Part shown: positions 45,178 to 53,903 of the stretch, piece after piece
Numbering within the stretch: the stretch's first letter is position 1
How the letters are laid out: the number at the start of each line of letters is the position of its first letter
Assembly (NCBI GenBank): GCA_030762895.1
Contig: CM061070.1
Coordinates: forward strand, 107,490,554-107,554,553
DNA: 64,000 nucleotides
Direction of reading: 5' to 3'
DNA from: Sophora flavescens
Taxonomy: Eukaryota > Streptophyta > Magnoliopsida > Fabales > Fabaceae
Notes under the pieces: generated by a model
Told to the model about the DNA's origin: nothing
Database searches by the model: none
What the model saw: the letters and a program-made list of their open reading frames with translations, nothing else
Position numbers and translations under genes: made by a program

Positions 45178-46601
45178 TGATGAGTGTGATTTCACCTCAT
45201 ATTTCCATGACATTTTGCATGCATTTTCATATAGCTTAGGCTTATTTTATTTGATTATTAGTTAATTTTGCCTTGGAACGAGTAAGGTGGTTTTGTGGTG
45301 CTTGTGTGCAGGAAAAGAAGATTAAAATGCTCAGGATCAGTTGCGTTGGAGCTGGCACGAAGATGGGAGCTTGGAAAACAAGAAAAAGAGGCAAACAGAG
45401 CTGATCACGGCCTAGCCATGATGCCCATCACGGCCGTGATCAAGTGAAGCTAAGAAAGAAGAAGGAAAAAGACAGAAGCTGTCACGGCCTAGCCATGATG
45501 CCCATCACGGCCGTGACAGGACAACTGAGCCAGACCCCTTCTAGGCAGAATCTGTCACGGCCTAGCCGTTATGACAATCACGTCCATGACAGACCATTCA
45601 TTGAAGCAATGTTCAAGGCAGAAGCCATCATGGCCAGGTCGTAATGGCCATCACGGCTGTGATGCACATTCCATGATTCTTCAGCAACTGATTTAATCTG
45701 GTTTTTGTATTGGTTTAGGATTCAAACTGCCCAATCTTATAAATAGGACCTAGGGGCTCAAGTCTGGGCACTGAACCTTTGGGACTGCTTACCTTAGGAA
45801 ATTGAGAAATTCTCTTCTTCTTCTTCTCCTCTTCTCTTAGGAATTTTTCTTTTCATGTTAATTTTTTAACCAAGCTTGCTACAATCATGGCAAGGCTTGA
45901 GTAGTAGTCTATTTTCTAGGAATTGGGGCTATGCCCAAAACTTGTTTATTGTGATGTATTGATTTTGATTTCTTGTTAATTCAGATTTGTTTTCGATTCG
46001 ATCCCTATTGCTTTAATTACTCGTGGATTCGGTGGCCACTTGTTTGCGTGCCATAGATACACTAAGGACGAACTTAGCGGTGAACTTAGGTATCGGATCT
46101 ATAGGAATCGAACTCAGGACTTAAATCACGAGAGTTAAAAGCGGTCCTTCGAGGATTCACGAATTGTCACAAAACTCAAGGGGTCCGATTTAAATTCAAT
46201 TACCACGAGAGTAGGGATTGATTTAGTCGGGCATGATTTTTATAACCCGAGAGGGAGCATTAGCTAATTTAGGACAAGTTCGCCTTCAAAACAAATTTGG
46301 GTAATTAACAAGGAGAGGAGTCGATTCGGTAACATAAACAGTTTTGTGGTATCCCAATTCTTGGAAATCCCTTTTGAATTTGAAAAACCCCCAATTTGAA
46401 TTGCTTTCCTGTTTTGATTAATTGCGAAATTAAATTTGATTGTTACTTGATCCTATTCAAAAAATCAAAGCCTTTTCAAAATCTTAGTCTAGTTTTATTG
46501 ATTTACTAATTAGTTGTGGTTTGAGATCATGGTCCCTGTGGGAACGATCTTTTTATAACTTGGCAACGAATCTGGTACACTTGCCAGAATTTATCACATC
46601 A
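45178..46601 (+). mobile_element. Solo LTR (Tat-type) inside the long LTR
   Basis: It begins TGATGAGTGTGATTTCACC and ends AATTTATCACATCA, flanked by the exact duplication TTAGG (45173-45177, 46602-46606). A TATA box, CTTATAAATAGG, lies at 45736-45747. Upstream of it (45400-45665) are four to five pairs of the words TCACGGCCTAGCC and ATCACGGCCGTGA. The end GGTACACTTGCCAGAATT is shared with the LTRs at 16602, 53904 and 55010, so it belongs to the same broad family. Confidence 0.9.
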
Positions 46602-47338
46602 TTAGGATCTCCGGATATAGTGAACTAGATAGTGAATATTGAGGTGACATGAAATGATATACAAAATGCATTTGATGTCGGGAATGGATCCCTGTGTTTA
46701 TGGTTATGATATATTGTATGTCATTGTGTGAGAGTCGTGTATGTGACTGCTATGATAAAAATCATATGTCGGTATCTCACCTTTTCATTATTTCTGTTTG
46801 GTTTCTTTTGTGGTATTTTGGGTTTGAGTGTACAGATGTTGCAGAGAAGTTTTCAGCTTCACTCGGGGATATTAGTCCCAAATCCTTGAAGATGTCTGAT
46901 GTTAGTTATAATGGTGAGAACCATAGGGTCTTCCCTAGGAATATCTTTTAGTGCAACCAGCTTAGTTTATCGAGTAAATTTTATTTAGAGAAAGTCATAG
47001 TTATAGGTATTATGACTCTGAGAGTCTTTTATTGGATTATTGTTATGCGTATGTATGTTTATGGCTCGGAGAGCCTCTATTGTAGATGGAATGTTTATGG
47101 CTCGGAGAGCCTTTCTTTTGGGATGAAAATATAAATATTTTAGCAGGTGTTTTTATTTTGGGATGTTGAAATTACAGAGGAGACTCTGTCGAAATTTTTG
47201 TAAAAGTTATAGATCTGTACTTAAGTACATGTATACAAATTGTTTTCCGAAAGCAAACCAGCAATTATTATTTTATTTTAATATGTTATTACGAAATTAA
47301 GTTAGTCATGTAACACCCAAGGGGGGTGTTACAATGCT

Positions 47339-48476
47339 CTTGAACGTATGGCTATAGTGGTAGTGAAACTTGCGAAGAATCCGGCTTCCATAGAGTTGGA
47401 ACACGATGGCAGGCCTGATCAACCTTTCAATCTCCCCGCAAGGGACTTTATGGAGATAGCTCTTGATGGTGAAAACGTTTGCTGCTCGTGCGTCTTATTA
47501 TGGTGCACGTAAGTATATTTTTTATTTGTTAGTTAACCAAATAAGTTTTCAATACTATTATAATTAACATGTTTTTTCAATATATTAGGTATTTGCATCG
47601 TCAATGTATTGTTAGGGGCAACCTCCATATTTAAGGATTCATTGACCCTGGCCTCATTGAGGGCGAGACACTTCCCCCTGATGAGATTACTGCGAGCATG
47701 CGGCACATGCTTGGTTGAGGCAACAAACAGTGCTACCTAGCACCTTGCCTCAATAGGTAAGTACAAGTATAAAAGTGATTTATAATTATCTGTGACTTGT
47801 CACTAACTGTTCCCAACTGCAGTGAACATTGGCAATTATTGGTCTTATGTCCTAGTTCGAATGTTGTGGTGCTCTTCTATTCGTTGGGAAGAAGAGCGAT
47901 GAAGGAACTCAAGGTCATTGTTGAAACGTAAGCTTTTAATTTTCTTATTTAGTACTGCATTTGTTTTATTAATTACTCTGAAACCTGTAACATACTTTAA
48001 GTGTATATTTTCTTATGATAGATCTATGGACGCACATCGCATGTTAGATGGTACTAGGCCTAGGCCTATTAATTGTACTTTCACTAACGTAAGTATTTTA
48101 TTAGTATCCGAGATTCAATTTCAATTTACAATATAGTTAATGTTAAGTGTTTAGTCATTATATTCAAATCGGGTTCATTTATAGTCTCATAGGCAACGTG
48201 GCTCATGGGAGTGCGGCTACTTTGTTATGAAGTGGATGCTCGACATTGTATCTGGTGGAATTACTGAAGGATCGATGAAGGTAAGTAATAGAATTTGTAA
48301 TAAGTTATATATTAATTATGTTTTGTTTTAGTCTGATTATCTGTAATGTTTAATTTATCTTATGTTACATGCAGATATTCGACACTTGGGCTCCACTATC
48401 TAAAGAGGACATTATGGACATAAAGAAACGTTGGGCAACCTTTTTTCTAGAGTAGTGGGAATTAATGGGTAATCAT
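47339..48476 (+). pseudogene. CACTA second gene, 3' part with Ulp1-like cysteine protease domain
   Basis: Exon-like pieces continue the ORF of 35325-37198: ALERMAIVVVKLAKNPASIE, then LPARDFMEIALDGENVCC, HEMLG-like segment, and a C48/Ulp1-type core with EHWQLLVLCPSSN (His), FYSLGRRAMKEL and RQRGSWECGYFVMKWMLDIV (Gln and Cys). In the family the Asp of the catalytic triad sits in a WLDSL-like motif; here the equivalent reads FYSLG, so the Asp is missing. In-frame stops interrupt it at about 47630 and 47718. Such protease domains are known passengers of plant CACTA and Mutator elements. The insertion at 37199 separates it from the N-terminal part. Confidence 0.75.
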
Positions 48477-48778
48477 ACACTCATCTATGTGTAGTTTCGT
48501 TGGTGTCATATTATTTAGTTTGAATTTATGACATTCTACGTATTTGGTTAAGATTTTTAGATGTAAACTTTTGCGTTGGTTTTCTTTGCGCGAGTAATCA
48601 AAATTATACTTTTGCATAATCGATCAATATAGGACTTTGAATGAAATTTTGGTTATAAGGGATTATGTTGAGAATATTTAGTTTTTGTTTGTTGAGATTT
48701 TGGCTATACAAATAAAACTGGGAAAGAATTGTAACTGGTGTAGGCCTGATTTTTTAAAAAAAATAAAGAACTTTCAAC

Positions 48779-49173
48779 ATCGTTTATTAATCAAAACCGA
48801 TGTTGAAAGTAGACTTTAGACATTGGTTTATAAAGGAACCGATGTGTAAAGTTATTTTCAATAGAGTTAGAAAACGTTGAAAGTGCACTTTAGACATCGG
48901 TTTAAATTTTAACCGATGTCTAAAGCACACTTTCAACATCGGTTTTGGCCATTAACCGATGTGTAAAGTTATTTTCAATAGAGTTAGAAAACGTTGAAAA
49001 TTCACTTTAGACATCGGTTAAAATTTTAGCCGATGTGTAAAGCGTATTTTCAACATCAGTTCATAACCGATGTCTAACACCAGCACATACAACATCGCCT
49101 GTATACACATCGGTTCAAAAACCGATGTTAAAACCCAAATTTAATGATGTTAAAAGTGTTTTCTGCACTAGTG
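48779..49173. repeat. Right TIR and subterminal repeats of the CACTA element
   Basis: About seven ACATCGGTT-spacer-AACCGATGT units (about 48779, 48820, 48893, 48936, 49011, 49050 and 49105) lead up to the TIR. A block of about 120 bp (GTTATTTTCAATAGAGTTAG...) is itself present twice (48851 and 48965). These are likely the transposase accessory-protein sites. Confidence 0.85.
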
Positions 49174-49176
49174 TCA

Positions 49177-50466
49177 CTATTTGATATATGTAAGGTCCTA
49201 ACTTTATATATGTGTGAATCAAATGATGTGGCCTTATACATATAGATAATATTTTATATTACATGTTATATTTATAGTTTATAGTATATAAAACCATTAG
49301 TAATAGCATACGGCCTTAAATAAAATGGATTATAAGCATGATAAGATAATGATAGTGTTAGGCTATAATGACAATGTGGTACGCCACAAAAACAAAATAA
49401 AAATGAGGTGTGTTATGAAGGTATATGAGTATGATATAGATTTTATGTATGGTGTGCTAGAATTGAATTCTATTATGGATTGACTTTGAGAATTCTTATA
49501 TTGGAATTTTATTTTGATATCTCTATGATTGGACCTAAAATGAATGAATTATATTATTGATGAATGTTGAATGTGAAGTATATTGACTATGAGAATGGAA
49601 ATATGCTCATGTGATGTGTGTGGTTGAAAACTTTTGAGAAGTACTTTGTGGAATGGATTGTCAAGGTTTGAATGAGTCTTTGGGTAGGGGAACCAAGGAG
49701 CGGGAGGCTCCGGTATATAAATATCACCGTCAGGGATGAGGGGACCCCATTAGATACCACGGTCGTTGAGGAGGGATGTTAATGTTTGCCGGAGGGTGCG
49801 GTAACTCCGAGGCACGAAATTAAAACCGTCGGGGCGGGGGACCTTGAGCGAAAAACCCTAAGTAGACCCAAAGACTCAATTTATATGATATGATATGTAT
49901 CCCCCTTAGTTGTGTGACATGAGTTATGGGGAAAGAAAATAATGCAAACCATTCCACAAGTACTCTATTGAGGGACAATATGTCCATATAATATTTTGTT
50001 GATTTGAGATCATTCGCATATGTGAAGATGTTTGTGATGTGTGGATTAAAAAATGAATATCCTTTGTTAGATCTAGTGCTTGCTTAAGTGTGTGACTTTA
50101 TTTCACCATAAACTTTGTGTGATCGAATGTGTTTGGGGGAAACTCTCTCACTGAGTTAGTAGACTCACCCCACGTTTAACATTTCAGATGCAGGAATCTG
50201 CGAAGCTGTAGGGAGCCTTGGATGCCATGTTGATGACTTTTAATGGGTCGATACCCATAGTTTAAACGTATCTAATTTTTTTTAATGGGACTTTGTGATT
50301 GTTGTTGTTTAATCACTCTGATATATCATATTCATTATGTTGTATTTAATGAATGTAATCGTTTTCTTTGGATGAAACAAATTTTTGTATGCTTGTGTGA
50401 GACTGGGAGAAGGAAAGTAAGACTTTGCTTTTCGACCGGTCATGGCTTCGAAATTGGGTCATGACA
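49177..50466. repeat. LTR-like remnant right of the CACTA element
   Basis: It has no coding domain. A GC-richer block at 49680-49860 (GGGAGGCTCCGG, GAGGGGACCCC, TACCACGGTCGT, GTAACTCCGAGG) resembles the repeat-rich part of long gypsy LTRs. The right end GACCGGTCATGGCTTCG...GGTCATGACA looks like an LTR end. It may belong with 24302-25006 as one LTR split by the CACTA, but the outer flanks do not give a clear duplication. Confidence 0.4.
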
Positions 50467-50469
50467 ATA

Positions 50470-51188
50470 CACCACTTGAGGATGAAAATTCATACATCAA
50501 CACCGTAGATTGTTGCTTGAATTAAAAGTATTTTTTATTTTTAAAATTTTTATCAAAGTAATATATTGAAAATATTTATTAGAAAATGGAATTCACTCTT
50601 GTAAGGGGTTAAAGATAGCTAAACTATATGTTGAATCCTTACAATTCATACAACACTTAGGATGAAAATCATATATCAACATCGTAGATTGTTGCATGAA
50701 CTCGTAAGATTCTTTTTTTGTATTTTGTAAAAAAAATATAAAAATTTGTTTTAACAAGAAATTTTTTATTAATTTTTTTTACTAAACATTTTTCTTTAAA
50801 AAAAGGGTCTGACCTAAATGAAAGAAGCCAGATCAATAAATAAAAATATGGGCTAATGTGCTAATGTGATAACCAAATGGACAAAATAAACAAAAAAAAT
50901 AGATTTGATTTTACCACCCCATAAATTACTATTCCCACCTCCATTACCCCTCTAACTTTTTTTATTCCCCAAATACCCTTCTTAACCCTTACCCTTTATT
51001 AACCTCACTCATCCAACCCACTCCATTCTCTCTTTTTTTTTATTCACTCTGTTTCTTCTTCATTCTCCCCCTACCTCTCACTACTCAACACTCCATGCTC
51101 TTTAGCATCCTCCATCCGATGAACACTAATGGGTAGACTGTATCAAACAATACTAGAAAAATTCTCTAATCGTCGCTTTCTTAATACT
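50470..51188 (-). repeat. Dispersed repeat, inverted partner of 12515-13107
   Basis: It is collinear in reverse with 12515-13107, including the tandem module (GTAGATTGTTGC... ATGTATGA, at 50480-50520 and 50640-50700). At 51185-51200 it meets a purine tract and copia 3' sequence, so it occupies the position of that copia's 3' LTR. Confidence 0.7.
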
Positions 51189-51779
51189 CCCATTTGGATG
51201 TCCATTACTCAATGAATGTGCATCGTTAAAACCTTACTAGGAAAAACCCTGTGGGACCAAAACCTAGTGAAGGAAAAAGGAGTACATCATTTTTTGATAT
51301 GGTATCATATATTGCCTCATTAAAAACCTTATCAAGGAAAATCATGTAAGACAAAACCTTGATTATGGACAAACTTTTCGAATATTGCAGTGGGAAGCGC
51401 CTTGGTAAATAAATCAGCTAGATTATCACTTGAACGGACTTGCTGAATGTTTATATCACCACTCTTCTAAAGATCACGAGTGAAAAAGAATTTTTGTGAA
51501 ATATGTTTTGTTCTATCTCCTTTAATATACCCTTCTTTCAACTGACCAATGCATGCAATATTATCCTCATATAGGTTCGCCGGGATCATTTTTCTTGAAG
51601 ACAACTCACAAGAATCTCGTATGTGTTGAATCACATATCTCAACCAAACACATTCTCGACTTGCCTCATGTAGTGTTAAAATTTATGCTTGATTAGATCA
51701 ATGTTTTAAAAACTGGTTGGATCAGAGAACCGAAAAGGAGAGTGGTTCAAGTACAACCGATTCAACCGGTGGTTGAACT

Positions 51780-51847
<68 letters not shown>

Positions 51848-52575
51848 TATTAATAAATATATCAAATAACAAGTATAATTTCAATCCAAGTTCTAATTTT
51901 AATATTAAGTCCAAATTATTTAATACTTAAACAAGCACAAATTGGAGAACGTCATTCAATTTATGATGCTCTAGCCTTTTCTTTATTTAAAAAATGCCTT
52001 TTTTAAAAAAAAATAAATTTTTTTAATGAACTGACCGGTTTTCGGTTCTGGTTTTCCGGTTTTGGCCCGGTTCAACCGGTTTTTTTTTATTTTTAGCGGT
52101 TGAACCTCTTTTCCGATTCTGTGATTCGACCAGGACCGGAGAGGGGTCCGGTTGACGGTCCAACCAGTCCGGTTAGACCGGTTTTTAAAACACTGGATTA
52201 GATGATGTGGCTGTTATGGTTTGTTTCATATACCGCCATGAAATGGTTGTACCTCTACATGTAAACAAATAGCCTGTTTGCGATCTACCATTATGAAGGT
52301 CAAAAAAATAACTTGCATCTGCATAACCAATTAGATCTGACTAATATAAGTGTAGTACAAACCGGAGGAAATAGCTGATAATTTTTCCAATACATTTTTT
52401 TTAATCTAAAGCAAGTCTCGTGATATAAAGATATTCAATATTTTCTTCATTTGTTGTTTCAATATGGTATCCATTTAGACAGATATCCTTGAAACTTAAT
52501 AAATTTCTATGAGACTTGGAATGATACAACGCGTTGTCTATTTGTAACTTTGTTCCTCCAGGTAACAATACATTA
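51189..52575 (-). pseudogene. Copia relic: protease-side sequence fused to RNase H, with a hAT MITE inside
   Basis: The minus strand from 52560 encodes a gag-pre-integrase-type block (VLLPGGTKLQIDNALYHSKS, then SHRNLLSFKDICLNGYHIET). It then runs almost directly into RNase H at about 52350 (IGYADASYFFDLHNGRSQTG, YLFTCRGTTISWRYMKQTI). The integrase and reverse transcriptase in between, more than 2 kb in an intact element, are gone. RNase H is interrupted by the MITE at 51699-52195 and continues at 51670 (ECVWLRYVIQHIRDSCEL, NLYEDNIACIGQLKEGYI) to 51370. After that comes non-coding sequence up to the presumed 3' LTR at 51189. Confidence 0.8.
51699..52195. mobile_element. hAT-type MITE in the copia RNase H
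   Basis: The ends CAATGTTTTAAAAACTGG and, from the right, CAGTGTTTTAAAAACCGG are inverted repeats with the exact 8-bp duplication GATTAGAT (51691-51698, 52196-52203). CCGGTT/AACCGG words crowd both ends. An (AT)n run fills 51781-51834. It has no coding capacity. Confidence 0.92.
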
Positions 52576-53750
52576 ATGTTGGAACCAAAGTTGTTCTAGT
52601 TAATAATCTCTGAAATTTTGATGTTAACAAAAAGATTAAATTTGTATGGCAAAGTAATGTTTATGATCTAACTCGTCTACTCAAGTGTGTAGGACTGTTC
52701 TTATATCGCTAGACGAGAATGCAAGTTCAAAACTCCTTTAATAAGCCCAAAGGCTTATCGCCGGTCTACACTGAGTGTGTAGGACTGTTCTTATATCGCT
52801 AGACGAGAATGCAAGTTCAAAACTCCTTTAATAAGCCCAAAGGCTTATCGCCGGTCTACACTGAGTTTGTTAGACGAGACGCTAGTATAACTCGTGACAA
52901 AACAGCAAGGTTAAAATAACAAGTCCAAAGACTTGTGGACTACCCTATAAAAGGTAGACGATATGCTAAGTATACTACCCGGTAAAAGCTAATTCATTCA
53001 ACACTAGTCTACTCGGTAAAATACTAGACGCTATAATAATAAACTACTTAGTTGTTTTGTTCAAGTTTAAAAACACACGTCCAAAAACATATCGCTTTTA
53101 AACTCGTCTAGTCAGAATCTTCATTTCAAATGTTCGTTTATTAAATTAATATGCTTTAATGATTTCTTTACCTTTATTGTTTTAATTGATTATTCTAATA
53201 TTCATTGGTAAGAGAAACATAGTATCATCGATTACACAAATACCTCTGTACTCTGACACAAGCTGCTGCAAAGTTGACTTAGTACAAAGACGGAAAGACA
53301 AAAGTCAACTTTCGGGTACAACAGAGAAGTGACAGTACCACTTTGAGCATTTCTTATAACCTAGAGCTCTTTTCGCAAAATACATATCAAGTTATCAGAC
53401 ACAAAGGACCTCAGCATTAAATGCTATTTCTAAACGGATACATCTTGAAAACCGTTGAAGAAACAAAAGCTAAGACTACCCTTCATCTATAAATACAAGA
53501 CGATCGCAATGAAGAAGATAATGAAGCTCTGAAAAATTAAAGTGTTGAAACTCTGTTAAAACATCTCTTGAATTTATTCTTTATAATCACATTAGATCTT
53601 AAACCTTCATATCCTCACACGTTGTTTTACTACAAAAGTACAAAGGAAATGAAGTGTATGTAGTTCCTACCTTAAAATTTTGTGTTTCTCATTACTCAAA
53701 ATTAGTTGTCAGGGAAATTCTATGATGCACTTTGGCATATTAATCATACT
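52576..53750 (+). repeat. SIRE-like LTR, probable solo
   Basis: It starts TGTTGGAACCAAAGTTG and has TTTTGATGTTAACAAAAAG near the start, in the style of SIRE/Maximus LTRs. A TATA box TCTATAAATACAAG lies at 53487-53500. CTAGACGAG/CTCGTCTAG words recur at 52675-53115, and a 90-bp unit is exactly duplicated. The right end is uncertain; I found no matching duplication. Confidence 0.5.
52685..52864. repeat. Exact 90-bp tandem duplication
   Basis: Units 52685-52774 and 52775-52864 are identical, starting GTGTGTAGGACTGTTC and ending CGGTCTACACTGA. Identity shows a very recent duplication, or an assembly artefact. Confidence 0.95.
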
Positions 53751-53903
53751 AAGATTATATGGAATAGTATTGTTTTTTCTGGAAAAAAAAAGGGTTAAAA
53801 ACATATAAGATAGAAGAACATACTTCCTTTAATTGCATAAAAGATTTGCCGGGGTTTGTCAAATTTATGGGGAAAACATAATTCAAGTTATATAGTAAAT
53901 AAT

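Larger units (their letters stand above)
37199..47333. mobile_element. Long LTR-like insertion (solo LTR) in the CACTA, with two nested elements
   Basis: It begins TGTAACACCCCGG and ends GGGGGGTGTTACA, and is flanked by the exact 5-bp duplication ATGCT (37194-37198, 47334-47338). After removing the copia (39182-44174) and the solo LTR (45178-46601) with their duplications, about 3.7 kb remains. It has TG...CA ends, no coding domain, no second LTR copy, a (C)n(CA)n tract at 37741-37773 and a 61-bp tandem repeat at 44428-44640. This fits a solo LTR of a long-LTR Ty3-gypsy chromovirus (Tekay/Del style, from memory). A TG...CA-ended unknown class is the alternative. Confidence 0.75.
25010..49173 (+). 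mobile_element. CACTA (En/Spm) transposon with nested insertions
   Basis: The right end, read outward, is CACTAGTGCAGAAAACAC; the left end is CATTAGTGCAAAATATGC, with one change in the CACTA. Both are flanked by the 3-bp duplication TCA (25007-25009, 49174-49176). ACATCGGT...ACCGATGT subterminal repeats occur at both ends. All coding remains are on plus: transposase-associated domain and TNP2, DUF4218, DUF4216, then a TNPA-like ORF and an Ulp1-like protease domain. Removing the hAT (27622-32486) and the LTR complex (37199-47333) with their duplications leaves about 9.15 kb, a normal size for an autonomous CACTA. Multiple stops and frame changes make it inactive. Confidence 0.92.

Noticed and set aside
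24302..50466. One LTR split by the CACTA, formed by 24302-25006 plus 49177-50466
   Set aside because: Attractive because the left starts TGACACGACAG and the right ends GGTCATGACA, but the outer flanks (AGGGA and ATACA) do not match, so it was not claimed.
52685..52864. CRISPR-like direct repeats
   Set aside because: Only two adjacent 90-bp copies without spacers in a plant LTR; a tandem duplication.
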